This document shows, one piece after another, positions 21,307 through 32,560 of a DNA stretch of 64,000 nucleotides. This stretch comes from Onchidella celtica. Its lineage: Eukaryota; Mollusca; Gastropoda; Systellommatophora; Onchidiidae. The notes under the pieces were generated by a model, which was not told where the DNA came from, did no database searches, and worked only from the letters and a program-made list of their open reading frames with translations. The first letter of the stretch is position 1. Every line of letters starts with the position of its first letter. The position numbers and the translations under genes are program-made. The stretch covers positions 6,282,947-6,346,946 of the forward strand of contig OZ007580.1 in NCBI GenBank assembly GCA_963931925.1, given 5' to 3'.

Positions 21307-22228
21307 TGTCACAAATCCCAGACTGGGAGATGTAATAAGTTATGACAGGACAACAATCACGAACGAACAAGTTTAACACTTAACAGAACAACCCATCAGA
21401 CTCACACATTTATTAAACATAATTATACAGATAATAGCGCAATTACATACATTATATTATTGAATTTAACTGCCGTACAACGGCCTTATTCCCACATGCA
21501 CTCTTCCTCGGATCCACAACCCGGTAGTTACTTCCTAAAGACACTTCGGCCTCAGCCTCTCCCCTCAGGGTCTTAATAGCACATTAATAATTCACTGGCA
21601 CCGCAGTCTCTCAATATCACCTTCCTATTGCTATAACACCTTAGCATTCCACTAGCACCTCAGCAGGGCAATAGCACATTATCATTTCAATAGCCCATCA
21701 ACATGGCAATAGTACATTATCATTTCAATAGCCCATCAACGTGGCAATAGTACATTATCATTTCAATAGCCCATCAACATGGCAATAGTACATTATCATT
21801 TCAATTAGCACATTCACGCTCATATCTACGTCCCTGTCCGTGGCCAGACTGCCACGACTTTATGTGCCTCTACTGTCCTGCACCGACAGCCTCACTCTTG
21901 GCCTATGTGTGGCCTCCGGCCCTATGCTGGCCTATCCCCTGTGCTCACCGAGGTGGCTCTTTGGCCCGTCCCCGACACCAGTCATCACTGGAAAAAACTC
22001 TCTCACTAGTCTTCCGACTGCTCCCCTTATGTTCGCCCACTGGGCTTTCTCTTGCGTCCGCTCTTTAGGACGTTCTAACTTGCAGTGATAGTAATACAGC
22101 GCTCTCGCCTCATTCAGACCCCCACCACTCATAACATGCACGCTTTCCCTTACTTGTCTACGTGCGTTAATTTTACTCTCCTCCTTTCCCCCCGTAATTA
22201 TTAACTATCGCTCACTCCACTCGTGACA
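21307..22228 (-). repeat. 3' LTR of element A (922 bp)
   Basis: TGTCAC...GTGACA ends. It contains about four 38-bp tandem units (AATAGTACATTATCATTTCA / AATAGCCCATCAACATGGC) at about 21665-21805, one fewer than the 5' LTR, which explains the length difference. Confidence 0.92.
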
Positions 22229-22250
22229 TCATCCCCCACCCCAAAAAAAT
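22229..22250 (-). other. Polypurine tract, element A
   Basis: On the - strand, AATTTTTTTGGGGTGGGGGA followed by TGA abuts the 3' LTR. This is the expected plus-strand primer and matches that of element B. Confidence 0.7.
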
Positions 22251-22583
22251 TAATGCAATTAATTTCAAATCGCATCAAGATGACTGTCAACGAGTGAGCG
22301 TGAGCAATACTCACATAAAAATGACCTACCAATGCCCCTAGCACATAAAATACCGGAATCAGGGGAAAATATGGGGATCAATATGCCCTGCACTATGCAT
22401 ATACGTATCACATCATCAATAGCTAACTAAACACAATACCTAATACAGAATCAAAAACCAATCAACCTATCAACCATTCTTCATATCATATTTATAATGT
22501 CAATATTTTAAAGTCGACGACTCATTCACACAGATCCTGTCAATGTTCCTGTCCTCCGATGTATAAGCTCCTGAACTCTTCCC

Positions 22584-23495
22584 CTAGGCTCGACTAAGGT
22601 AGTCGGCGATATGATTGCTGGTTCCTGGAATTGGTTGAATAACGAAGGTATACGGCTGCAAAGCCAATGGCCATCTAGACAAGCGTGGGCTGGACGAACG
22701 ATTCTTCGACAAAAACGTTAGTGGCTTGTGGTCTGTCTGGATACAGAATTCTCGTCCCATGAGATAACGTCCTAATTTCTGGACGGACCACACAATGGCA
22801 AGACACTCCCGCTCTATCACAGAATACTTTCTTTCTCTCTGCAATAACTTCCTACTGACATAACATACAGGATGGAAACATTCGTTCTTCTCCTGTAGAA
22901 GACAAGCGCCGACACCAGAATCCGACGCATCCGTTCTGAGGATAAAATTAGATCGAAAATCGGGTAATTTCAAAATGGGTGACGATGATAATGCTGTCAC
23001 CAAATTATCAAATGCTGTCTGACATTCAGACGTCCACTGGACCTTATCGGGTTGTCCCTTCTTAGTAAGGTCAGTAAGAGAAGATGACAAGGAGGAAAAA
23101 TTTGGAATGAACTTTCTGTAATAATTTAAAATTCCCACTAAGCTTCTGACTTGTTTCTTTGTTTTAGGGATTTGCAACCCTACTAATTTGTCAATTTTTG
23201 TTACTTCAGGTCTCTGAACACCTCTACCCACAATATGTCCTAAGAATACTATCTCTGGACATGCCAAATCCATCTTTGCGGGTTTAGCAGTTAACCCAAA
23301 ATGACGTAATCGTTGAAAAATTACTGTTAGTGTCTGAATATGATCAGACCATGTCGACGTATGACATGCTATATCGTCAGAGAATGACACGACATTAGGT
23401 ATGTCCTTCAACACCAGTATGAGAACCCAGATACTCTGGTCTCTCACAAAATCTCCGTAGCATATTAACATGGAAAACCTTAATTGCTCCATCAA
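22584..23495 (-). CDS. Partial reverse transcriptase-RNase H, element A
   Basis: Frame of 303 residues; RT homology begins only at LVLKDIPNVVSFSDDIACHT, that is at the catalytic Asp-Asp box (here SDD). RT fingers and the first palm half are missing. It continues with the RT connection (FLGHIVGRGVQRPE, LNYYRKFIPNFSSL) and an RNase H domain (LRTDASDSGVGACLLQE, YSVIERECLAIVW, IQTDHKPLTFL). The first 25 or so residues are read-through in the frame overlapping the upstream ORF. It encodes replication functions of a Ty3/gypsy element but cannot act as a full polymerase. Confidence 0.85.
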   Translation of the reverse strand: MMEQLRFSMLICYGDFVRDQSIWVLILVLKDIPNVVSFSDDIACHTSTWSDHIQTLTVIFQRLRHFGLTAKPAKMDLACPEIVFLGHIVGRGVQRPEVTKIDKLVGLQIPKTKKQVRSLVGILNYYRKFIPNFSSLSSSLTDLTKKGQPDKVQWTSECQTAFDNLVTALSSSPILKLPDFRSNFILRTDASDSGVGACLLQEKNECFHPVCYVSRKLLQRERKYSVIERECLAIVWSVQKLGRYLMGREFCIQTDHKPLTFLSKNRSSSPRLSRWPLALQPYTFVIQPIPGTSNHIADYLSRA

Positions 23496-26049
23496 TGTGG
23501 ATAGCGTAATCTACCTTCGAAACAACTCGCTCAATAACACAAGGACCTTTCCATGTCATCAGTAACTTATTATGGTCCGTAGGTAATAACAATAGGACCT
23601 TGTCTCCTGGCTTAAAAATTCTCAGTTTGGATCCTCTATCTTTATAGGCTTTTGTTCTTTTTGAAGCGATACTAGAAGCTTCTTCTGCTATAGTGCGCTC
23701 TGAAGATAATCTTTCTCTTAAATCAACAAGGTCTATCGAAACCTTTTTAAACGGTTCCGAAACCGTGGGGATCTTTTGAAGAGGAGCCTGGGGTGTACGA
23801 CCCTTATGCGTCGTCTTTTTGCACGCACTGCACGTCTTACAATATAACCGTACATCTCTGTATACTGACGGCCAATAAAAATTTTTCAGAACTCTTTGCT
23901 TGGTTCTAGCACTTCCCATATGATCCGCTAATGGAACATCATGGGCCAGACGCAATACCGTTGCAATCAAGGATACCGGCACCACTACCTGCTTCTGAAC
24001 CGAAGCCACCGTCACATACTTCCGGAACAGAATGCCCGCCTGAATAACAAAGGACGACAACCCGTTCTTATATTTCCTCGTTTTCTCCGTTCGCGCCTCC
24101 TCAAAACATGGACTCAATGATGGGTCCTCCTTTTGTAATGTCGCCAAGCGCCCTGGTGTGATATCCAGGTTGACCGCTGGCGTTGCCAAAGGTCTAATTT
24201 TACCCTTATCACCTACCTGTCGACGTGTCTCGACTGCGGCACAAAAGTCAATACCTTTTGATTGTGACCATGCCTGCACATTCTCCTCGGAAGGGGAACC
24301 TACCCGAGATACATTACCAATGATTAGCTGGGCGCCTGGAAAGCAACCAACGACTGCTTCGACTTCCCCGCTAAGGAAAGGCGTATCTATCACTATCTTT
24401 GCCATGGGTAATTTCTCTATGGCCCCTGAAAATTGGATGCACGGGACAGTCTCACCTGTAAGCTGTGAATCCCGAATGCAGTCCCTATGCACTCCCACAA
24501 CGGTAGATCCTGTATCTCGTAAAACCGAGACCGGTTCGTCTCCAACAAACCCCGGATAAACCCTAAGACCACCTCCTGTATGACATGAATTTAGAACGGG
24601 GATCTTTCTCCCACAAGGTAAAACACCGGAAGATAATAACTTCTCACAACTGGGACACTTAGAATACTGTCCGCCTCCGTTGTCCGATGTAACACACGCA
24701 GCCGCATGATGAAATTTATTAGGGGAACATGGATTGGAGCCACTGCGATTGTCATCCACGTTCGCCGCTATCCTACCTGCAGGGCAATTCACGCTGATGT
24801 GATCTGCTCTTCCGCAGTTCCAACACTTCGCGGCCCTACAATCGCGTGAAAAATGCCCCACGCGTCCGCAAGTGCAACATTCCGCTCCCTGTGCTCCGCT
24901 AGACCTGGGTCCCCGTGACCCATCGCGACCGGAACTAAAGTCCCTATGCCGTCGGTCATCGGCAAAGGTCACAAATTGCCCTCGGCCATTACCGCGACCT
25001 AGCCCTCCTGCTCGGTCAAACTTACCGGATCCATATGCAGGTGATTGGTGATACCCCCTACGTTGCCCCTGGGCTTGCCCATTATAGGCACCACGCTGAC
25101 GCGACCTGTCTTTATGTCCTGTCGGCGACCCCTCAACCACGGCGACGTAACCAGCATCCTGTACGTACGCCCTCGCGACTGGTTTGGACGGGTGTGCCGT
25201 ACGGTATGCTTCCGCCAACTTAGACGCCTCTTGCACCGTCGCGGGTTCGTTTTCTTTCAGGAAAGCCACCAGATCTTTATGGCACGACGCGTACAGCTGG
25301 TCACGGATCATTAGGTCTTTTAATTTAGTAAAATCCGCGCCCACATGCGCCAAGTCCACCCAGTTCGTGAAATATTCTGTTAGTCTCGCGACGAAGGCAG
25401 CAAAGTCCTCCCTGGTATCCGCACGTGCTCGCCTAAACTGATCCCGGAAATATTCCTCGGTACGCGCAAATCGGCGAAGCAGCAAAGACTTCAGCTTATC
25501 ATAATCATGTACGTCTTCGCGCTGTAGCTCTTTAAAGTAGGTTAACGCTCGCCCCTGCAACAAGGAAGCCAGGTACGTGGACCATAATTGTTTATTCTCG
25601 CCCCATTGCAGTTGTGCGTTCAGTTCGAACCTGTAAAGGAAGGCGTCTATGTCGTCCTTCCGGTCGTCGAACGTAGGCAGCTTAATCCTAACGCCACCTT
25701 TATTTTGCCCCTGCCGCTCAACTGTTTCTGTTGGTGCATTCTTTTTGATTTCCAACTCGGCGATTCTTATTCGCGCCTCTCTCTCCTGTTGCTTATCCCT
25801 AGCCTCTATCTCCCGCTCTTGGGCTTCTATCTCCTTTAACTTTATCTCCCTTTCCTGTTCCTTATCCTTAGCCTCTCTTTCCTGTTGCTTAAACTCCCTT
25901 TCCTGCTCCTGAGCCTCTTTTTCTCGCTCTCTATCTTTAGCACGCTCCTCGCGCAATTCTGCCTGCTGTTCTTTAATCCAGCTGCGCAGCTCCTCTCCCT
26001 CAAGGCCAAGTTCCGTACCCAATTTCATGAGCTCACGGAGATCCGCCAT
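23395..26049 (-). CDS. Gag-protease-partial integrase polyprotein, element A
   Basis: 884 residues. A charged Glu/Arg/Lys-rich coiled coil (about 25-110) is followed by a Gag capsid domain (DDIDAFLYRFELNAQLQW, LLRRFARTEEYFRDQFRRAR). Then come two CCHC knuckles (CCTCGRVGHFSRDC, CWNCGRADHISVNC) and an aspartic protease site RDTGSTVV. The integrase His2-Cys2 domain (HDVPLADHMGSARTKQ to CKTCSACKKT) runs to VSIDLV, then directly to the integrase C-terminal region (FKPGDKVLLLLPTD, MTWKGPCVIERVV). The DDE core between these is absent. ATG chosen at 26049 because the coiled coil starts right after it. Confidence 0.9.
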   Translation of the reverse strand: MADLRELMKLGTELGLEGEELRSWIKEQQAELREERAKDREREKEAQEQEREFKQQEREAKDKEQEREIKLKEIEAQEREIEARDKQQEREARIRIAELEIKKNAPTETVERQGQNKGGVRIKLPTFDDRKDDIDAFLYRFELNAQLQWGENKQLWSTYLASLLQGRALTYFKELQREDVHDYDKLKSLLLRRFARTEEYFRDQFRRARADTREDFAAFVARLTEYFTNWVDLAHVGADFTKLKDLMIRDQLYASCHKDLVAFLKENEPATVQEASKLAEAYRTAHPSKPVARAYVQDAGYVAVVEGSPTGHKDRSRQRGAYNGQAQGQRRGYHQSPAYGSGKFDRAGGLGRGNGRGQFVTFADDRRHRDFSSGRDGSRGPRSSGAQGAECCTCGRVGHFSRDCRAAKCWNCGRADHISVNCPAGRIAANVDDNRSGSNPCSPNKFHHAAACVTSDNGGGQYSKCPSCEKLLSSGVLPCGRKIPVLNSCHTGGGLRVYPGFVGDEPVSVLRDTGSTVVGVHRDCIRDSQLTGETVPCIQFSGAIEKLPMAKIVIDTPFLSGEVEAVVGCFPGAQLIIGNVSRVGSPSEENVQAWSQSKGIDFCAAVETRRQVGDKGKIRPLATPAVNLDITPGRLATLQKEDPSLSPCFEEARTEKTRKYKNGLSSFVIQAGILFRKYVTVASVQKQVVVPVSLIATVLRLAHDVPLADHMGSARTKQRVLKNFYWPSVYRDVRLYCKTCSACKKTTHKGRTPQAPLQKIPTVSEPFKKVSIDLVDLRERLSSERTIAEEASSIASKRTKAYKDRGSKLRIFKPGDKVLLLLPTDHNKLLMTWKGPCVIERVVSKVDYAIHIDGAIKVFHVNMLRRFCERPEYLGSHTGVEGHT

Positions 26050-27044
26050 TTCACAGATTTATGGTTATGGTATCTATTATGAGAATGACCAACCTGTCGG
26101 TATGATCACTAACGACACGACCAGAGACCTGAGATCACACCAGATATAACAACACCCAATTGTCTCAAATACAATTCAGAAATTTACCTACTGAACATTT
26201 TATAACCTACTTCCTAACTAATTCTATATTCATTAAATGTACAGCACTATTAATAATAAAAGAGAATAGAAACGACAAGAATGAAGAAATTCAGAAGAAG
26301 GACCACAAGGACATCGAGGAACAACGAACCAGACTAGGACAAAGACCTAAAAAAGAAAATATAATGGAAAAAAAAATGCAACCTAACTACGCCGATTACA
26401 CTACAAGGTACGAACAAGAACAGAGTCTGAAAAAAAAGAACGTATCTACAGATAGGTAAGAGAGGGACAAGAGAAACGTCTTCCTAAAACAACGAGGAAG
26501 ATGGAACGGCACAATCTAAACAAAAATACAGGTCCCTACAGAACTGTTCACTGTGATGAACGCGGTTCCAAGTTTAGCCCACCTCCCGAAGAGGATAAAC
26601 TACGCTCACCACAGCAAACCCGCGCCACCGCCCGTACAATCAATTACAACGAAAACAGCAAAAACAGAGAAAAAGACAGATTAAAGGAACAGCCCCCAAT
26701 CCAGGGTACAAAATTTCAGTTTCACTTAACTTTCTACTAGACTTAAGTTCCTCCCCTTTCTCGGAGCTCTGGCTGCTTGACCTCTACAGGCTGGCACACA
26801 CACTCTGCAGAAATTTAAGTACACATTAATACATATTCATCAAAATACATGCATCAATACATATTCATAAATATACATAAATTATACCATCATGAAATTT
26901 CCATTCATCCCACGAACAAAGACAGCACAAATTCCTACCACAAGATAAGTATTACGTGGACAAAAACTAAAGTAACAATTGCCCACTGAAAAATACCTAC
27001 TAACTAACTACAACTATATATTACGAGAATGGACGAGTCACAAC
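26050..27044 (-). other. 5' leader of element A
   Basis: About 1 kb untranslated leader between the primer-binding site and the gag ATG, related to the leader of element B. No frame of note. Confidence 0.7.
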
Positions 27045-27057
27045 GGACGAGCCCCCA
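27045..27057 (-). other. Primer-binding site, element A (tRNA-Pro type)
   Basis: TGGGGGCTCGTCC on the - strand, one base after the 5' LTR. It is the 13-nt start of the tRNA-Pro-complementary site known from murine leukaemia virus-type elements. Confidence 0.75.
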
Positions 27058-27058
27058 G

Positions 27059-28018
27059 TGTCACAAATCCCAGACTGGGAGATGTAATAAGTTATGACAG
27101 GACAACAATCACGAACGAACAAGTTTAACACTTAACAGAACAACCCATCAGACTCACACATTTATTAAACATAATTATACAGATAATAGCGCAATTACAT
27201 ACATTATATTATTGAATTTAACTGCCGTACAACGGCCTTATTCCCACATGCACTCTTCCTCGGATCCACAACCCGGTAGTTACTTCCTAAAGACACTTCG
27301 GCCTCAGCCTCTCCCCTCAGGGTCTTAATAGCACATTAATAATTCACTGGCACCGCAGTCTCTCAATATCACCTTCCTATTGCCATAACACCTTAGCATT
27401 CCACTAGCACCTCAGCAGGGCAATAGCACATTATCATTTCAATAGCCCATCAACATGGCAATAGCACATTATCATTTCAATAGCCCATCAACATGGCACT
27501 AGTACATTATCATTTCAATAGCCCATCAACGTGGCAATAGTACATTATCATTTCAATAGCCCATCAACATGGCAATAGTACATTATCATTTCAATTAGCA
27601 CATTCACGCTCATATCTACGTCCCTGTCCGTGACCAGACTGCCACGACTTTATGTGCCTCTACTGTCCTGCACCGACAGCCTCACTCTTGGCCTATGTGT
27701 GGCCTCCGGCCCTATGCTGGCCTATCCCCTGTGCTCACCGAGGTGGCTCTTTGGCCCGTCCCCGACACCAGTCATCACTGGAAAAAACTCTCTCACTAGT
27801 CTTCCGACTGCTCCCCTTATGTTCGCCCACCGGGCTTTCTCTTGCGTCCGCTCTTTAGGACGTTCTAACTTGCAGTGATAGTAATACAGCGCTCTCGCCT
27901 CATTCAGACCCCCACCACTCATAACATGCACGCTTTCCCTTACTTGTCTACGTGCGTTAATTTTACTCTCCTCCTTTCCCCCCGTAATTATTAACTATCG
28001 CTCACTCCACTCGTGACA
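27059..28018 (-). repeat. 5' LTR of element A (960 bp)
   Basis: Same sequence as 21307-22228 apart from scattered substitutions and one extra 38-bp tandem unit within 27420-27600. It begins TGTCACGAG next to GCCCA. Confidence 0.92.
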
Positions 28019-28161
28019 GCCCAAAGCCCGCCTATGTCCCCTGACCACTCGATAATGGCCATGTCAAATCCATCATCCCGCAGACATTTGGCTGTGGCCA
28101 GGCCGGACACCCCTGCGCCACCGACCACCACATCTGCCCTCGGCACTGAACTTGATGCCAT
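28019..28161 (-). pseudogene. FMO pseudogene exon 1, 5' part
   Basis: ATG at 28161 starts MASSSVPRADVVVGGAGVSG, aligned with the intact copy's N-terminus. The frame is open up to GGLW at the retrotransposon junction. The GCCCA at 28019-28023 is one target-duplication copy. Confidence 0.85.
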
Positions 28162-29479
28162 AGCACTTAATCACAATAGAAATAAGAAAATAACATACAG
28201 TAGGGCTTTCCACCTACTGCAGCGATCACCGCTGACACTGGATAGAGTGTAAGCAGATTATGTGTCTTCACTGACATTCAGCGTAACTGACACTGTTAGT
28301 AATAGAGCAGTGTGTACAAAGACTAAGGGATAATAAATTATTGTGTATTTTTGTGTTCGCGGAAGTTTCATCGGGTGAAAGTGGGTCAACCACTAGCTTG
28401 TTGGGGGTGGTGAGCTGTGGTAGATTACACGTTACAGAGAATGCACAGAAAACATTAAATTGTGGCAAAATTAGAGCGGAAATGTCGTGTGTTGCAAAAC
28501 CTTGCGGCAAAGCTAGAGACAACCAATAAAGAAACGTTACAATTCATGGCAAAAGAATTAAAACTGAAAAGGAATAAAAACACAAGCTATACTATTGATC
28601 GAAGTGTATGGCATGCTTACGATAGCACAAGGAATAAAAATCCGAACTGGGTTTTTATTTCTTACGGTAAAAATTCTTCTTTACATGGAAGATTTTTTTT
28701 TTGTTTGTTTGCTAGATTTCATCCAAACTTGTCAAAGCCCAGAAGAAAAAAAATGACAAAATTAAAACGTTCGGCAACAATTTCCTAACACGTTACTATG
28801 TATACATAAATTATACACATATGTATATAATGTATATATGCATAAAAGACAAACTCACTTCACCTCTGCCCTTTTAACAGGCAGCTCTTGACAAAAGTGA
28901 AGACAAAAGTTGTTTTTTGCAGCCTCAGTGAGTAGCTTAATTGTTGTGCAGGACAAGAAATTTCCTTGATGCACCCGGTTTATGAAGGACCGCTCACTCT
29001 TTCGCACGAACACTTGAGAAAAAGTATCGGATTTAATCTGCTGTGACCTCATAAAATCACCTATCCACTCACGTTAATCAATTCGAACAAAATACAGGTA
29101 TTTGATTGATTGTGATTATATCCTGGGACTCAACGAAAGAGACCACCTCCTCACTCAGAAATCACTAAAGCATGGGATGCCAACTGACGGGAAAATATCA
29201 ATATTTAAGAAATGATGAGAACGAAAGAGTCAGTATCACTGATTGTAAGGCTTTAATACATAATCATTTCAAAAATGAAAGGAATCCTTTTTTCCCCCAA
29301 ATTTCTCCGTAACCCGTCAACATATAGCAACTTTTTTCTTTAATATGAGTTATGGACACATTTTTTTTCCTCTATTTCATTTCAGATTCAAAGCTAGAAG
29401 ACTCTAGTCTAGATGCATGGCCACCCATTCTGTCCTTTTTGTGAGAGATACTTGACAATAATTTAAATATTTTAATTAA
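28162..29479. other. Spacer upstream of FMO pseudogene
   Basis: AT-rich spacer. Open frames at 28462-28788 (+) and 28855-29052 (-) have no recognisable domains. There is an AT-alternating stretch near 28795-28850. No gene is supported. Confidence 0.55.
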
Positions 29480-29737
29480 TTTTGCCCGGGCAGTGGCCTG
29501 TTCGGCCTGCTCTTCTCAATTTCCAACTGCCAAGGTATCTTAAACGTGCACACAGGCCCTGCGAGTTTTCATCCTTATCCAAGAGCACTCGATGTTCGAT
29601 CATACCTATCATAGGATCAGGGACAGGGGAAAATATGAGAAAATCCCAAAATTTCTACATGCCTGCACCGACCAGGATTCGAACTCAGTATCTCCCGCAT
29701 GAGAAGCAAACATCTTGCCTCTAGACCACCGTCAGTG
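29480..29737 (-). mobile_element. tRNA-Glu-derived SINE
   Basis: Read on the - strand the head (29666-29737) folds as a tRNA relic. The acceptor halves CACTGAC and GTCGGTG pair, the A box is GGTGGTCTAGAGG, the anticodon loop TTCTCAT carries CTC (Glu), and the B box is GAGTTCGAATCC. The A-box region resembles tRNA-Glu. A non-tRNA body of about 180 bp follows. The right border and any target duplication are not clear. Mismatches in the T stem speak against a functional tRNA. Confidence 0.6.
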
Positions 29738-32446
29738 TTATCCTCTTAGTTGCACTTAACTGACGTATTAGAAAGTAGGCCTAGTATTGTGTTGCTCATC
29801 ACGTATTTGTACCCAGAGTAAGTAGTGCATGGCAGGAAAGGTGCTCCCAGAACCTGGCTGATATCAGAGACCAACATGGTGATACATGATGTAGCACTCG
29901 TAGCAGCATGTCACATGTTGATACTTTTAAGATCTGGCCATGACCTTTGTGACTTATGTTGAGATTAATAGAACGGTAGAAGTTATTTCTTGTTAGCAAT
30001 GGTGTGCCAGAAACGGCAGTCACCTTGATGATAGTAAGGCTCCAGACAGTGCTTCAAAAATTTAATCGAATATAGTAACAAGAAACAACAACACAAATGA
30101 GCTTTTCTTTAAGAATTTTGTTAAATTTTATGCATATTTTTTTTATTATTCGTTGTTAAGAATAATAAAATGATAATCACATTATCCCATGAGGGAAATC
30201 TTCATTTTCACGGTGCGTTTAAGAACACACAAGACACACACATCTGAAGCAAAATTACATGAACAAATCCCAACTCAATAACACACAACATATGAAGTAA
30301 TTATATGCTAATGAAATGGCACATACCTAACTATAACGCTTCGTTGAGGAGAAAATTGTCTGTGGTACAAATGATCTTCTGTTTACATAGGGCTTTGAAA
30401 AATACTTTATATCATATTGCAAATCCCCCATATTGTGTGTGGCTCAATGGGTCAATGGCTTTCAATTAGTCTAAAGCCTATTCGTTGTTCAGCAGTGACG
30501 TGTTAACGTCAGACACTAGAAAAATCCAACTGAAGTGCAAGAAAAAGGGGGGGTGGAAGAGGAGGGGGGGGGGGGTGGTAGGAAAAGGAAATAGGGCGCT
30601 ATTTACAATACCTTTAAATGTGCAATAAAAATACTTGTAATTTTTCCTTGCCCCGTCCACAGTGCTTCCTTCATTACATAAAACTAAAACCAACAAGTTG
30701 CCAGCCAATGGGTTCGTCGTCAAGCCTAACTCTGACGAGGTTGGAGAAGAAACGTGCATAGCCTAAGTGTAAGTTGTCTTTAAATTTATAAACAATTGTA
30801 CCCAATCAAGAATAAGTTAGCAACTCACAGGCGCATACAGAATGAGAGGTACACACAGTGACACATACAGAGACAGAAAGATAAACAGAGGGGGGTGGAG
30901 GGAGGAAAAGGGAAGAAGAAAGAAAACATCTGACAGAGACTTAACCATTGTGTCGGCAATAACAGGCCTGTCAGCCCTTATCCACATACATTAGTACACT
31001 AAAAATACATGTATTAGAAGGTTTTCACCTGGTTGTCTTATGGTAACATATAGTCCTGTCTTTCCAGTTAGTGGGCATGACTGAAATGCATGGTGTTTCA
31101 ATACAACGACAATAAACAGATCATACTTTTAAGTCAGTTGATATACATTTTATTGCACCATTGATGAATACATATAAAGACAATGTTTACAAGTGATTTA
31201 ATAAATTATATAACTTTCATTTTTTCTTTTATTTCCATGAGGTTGCTGCAATAAGTGACAATACCTTAAAGTAAAAGATTGTTGCAACTAGGTGGTAGCA
31301 GTATCCTAAAGTAAAGAATTGCTGCAACTAGGTGGTAACTGTACTCTAAAGTAAAAGATTGTTACAACTAGGTGGTAACTGTACCCTAAAGTAAAGAACT
31401 GCTGCAACTAGATGGTAGCAGTACCCCAACAATAAATGATTACTAGAACCAGATGGCGACAGGTCCCTAATAGTTTGCTGCTACCATGTGAGTATCTTAA
31501 CTTAAGAGGGTGTTTCAACCAGGTTTCCAAAGTTTTGACACACTACATCTGTTGGTGTGGCAACATAGAATTCACAACTTAATATGACAGTAAAAGTACC
31601 ATTAGGTAGCATAAATGTATGAATTTGATGAATGACTTAAATAATAATTATTGACATGGCAATGTTATGTAAATCTGTAATTAAATTAGTTAAGAACAGT
31701 TTCTGGTAGTCCAATTCCCTGCTTTGCACAATACATTGTGATATCAGAAAAGCTTTGAAATCAAAATTATGTCCTGATTAGACATATCTCTTTTTGACCA
31801 TAAGTGTCTCTCAAGATCAACTTCGTCCGTAATAGTTTTCCAGTTTTCTTTTATTTCTCTGGCGGGGATGCCCAGTGTGCGAGGAGTCTGATTCCTGTCA
31901 TCAAATCAAATCAAAGCAATTTCACTTTACTAGTTGATATATCACCTTATCGCTGTGAAATGCATACCTGACAGTCTAACCTTCCCGGCCTTCTGTATAC
32001 ATTATGTATTAAATGTTAACTGACTGATGTTAGCAGCATAATGCTTCTTATGCAGATTAGTTGGCCCGCTGACTCGGGGAATATGAAGATGAGATTTTTA
32101 AAGTTGAGTTTCGATCACCAATGTGTACATTGAGGCGCAAAATGAAATTTCCTGTTATACTTTTTAATTTTACTCAGAGAAAATGCTTCTTTTTCCTGCT
32201 CAAAAAGCCAGCACACTTTCTTCTATTTAACTCATTTTGGGGTGCAAAATAAATAAAAGTATGAAAAATATGGCAAACCAATTCCTTTCAAAACATGCCC
32301 ATGGACACCGTTGTGTCTTTCTATGCTCAATATGATATTTTGTAGAATTTAAGGCTCAGCAGTTAAAAAGCCTTTCACGATTACTTTGGAGGCCTTTCTT
32401 CCTTTATAATTTAATTCACAAGTTACCCTGAAACAGCTGATCACAG
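29738..32446. other. Spacer between FMO pseudogene and FMO gene 3' end
   Basis: Mostly featureless AT-rich DNA with a G-run near 30566 and a minisatellite at about 31240-31480. The last part will contain the FMO 3' UTR; no poly(A) signal is close enough to name with confidence. Confidence 0.55.
31240..31480 (+). repeat. Minisatellite, about 48-bp unit
   Basis: Four to five degenerate units of the form CTAAAGTAAAGAATTGCTGC then AACTAGGTGGTAACTGTAC. Outer units are more diverged. Confidence 0.8.
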
Positions 32447-32560
32447 TTAACAGAAAAGATAGCAAAAGAAGCTAAGAAGTTTGTACATGATGAATACAAT
32501 AAGAAACAGCAACGCAAAGCCTGTCCAGTTCAACAGATCGGGTAGAGGTGTGCGCCTCAC
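32447..32560 (-). CDS. FMO exon 11, C-terminal anchor
   Basis: Acceptor TACTTCAACAG, phase 0. Encodes VRRTPLPDLLNWTGFALLFL, a hydrophobic stretch and a stop at 32447-32449. A hydrophobic end of this kind anchors FMOs in the ER membrane. Confidence 0.85.
   Translation of the reverse strand: MRRTPLPDLLNWTGFALLFLIVFIMYKLLSFFCYLFC

Larger units (their letters stand above)
21254..28018 (-). mobile_element. Ty3/gypsy (Gmr1-like order) LTR retrotransposon A
   Basis: Coding strand is -. The 5' LTR is 27059-28018 and the 3' LTR is 21307-22228, followed by an extra 53-bp inverted piece of the LTR start (21254-21306). The 5-bp duplications GCCCA at 21249-21253 and 28019-28023 enclose the whole block, so the 53 bp arrived with the insertion. 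LTRs begin TGTCACGAG and end TTTGTGACA. Internal: primer-binding site, a gag-protease-partial integrase frame, an RT-RNase H frame, and a polypurine tract. The integrase catalytic core and first half of RT are missing, so the copy cannot be autonomous. It sits in exon 1 of the FMO pseudogene. Confidence 0.92.
18719..28161 (-). pseudogene. Broken second FMO gene copy (exons 1 and 2)
   Basis: A paralogue of the FMO gene at 32447-51258, same strand. Exon 1 is 28019-28161 plus 21207-21248, interrupted by an LTR retrotransposon. With one copy of the duplicated target GCCCA counted it is 185 bp, exactly the length of the intact gene's exon 1. It encodes VVVGGAGVSGLATAKCL (FAD fingerprint) and DIGGLWAFRENGDGVMRITY. 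It ends at donor GTATGT. Exon 2 (18719-18891) keeps an acceptor and a donor but has an extra base after NVSKYNYA and an in-frame TGA. No further exons are seen to the left, so the copy is truncated as well as disrupted. A Penelope-like fragment occupies its intron 1. Confidence 0.85.

Noticed and set aside
21840-22141. Open frames of 68-82 residues within the LTRs
   Set aside because: Repeated in each LTR, no domains, and no start context; LTR sequence, not genes.
24158-24559. Open frames antisense to the gag-pol ORF
   Set aside because: Shadows of the open reading frame of element A; no domains, and the same frames recur antisense to element B.
28462-28788. 108-residue Lys-rich frame on the + strand
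   Set aside because: Low-complexity, A-rich composition explains it; no family resemblance or neighbours.
29666-29737. Functional tRNA-Glu gene
   Set aside because: Mismatches in the T stem and a wobble-rich anticodon stem, with a SINE-like body downstream.
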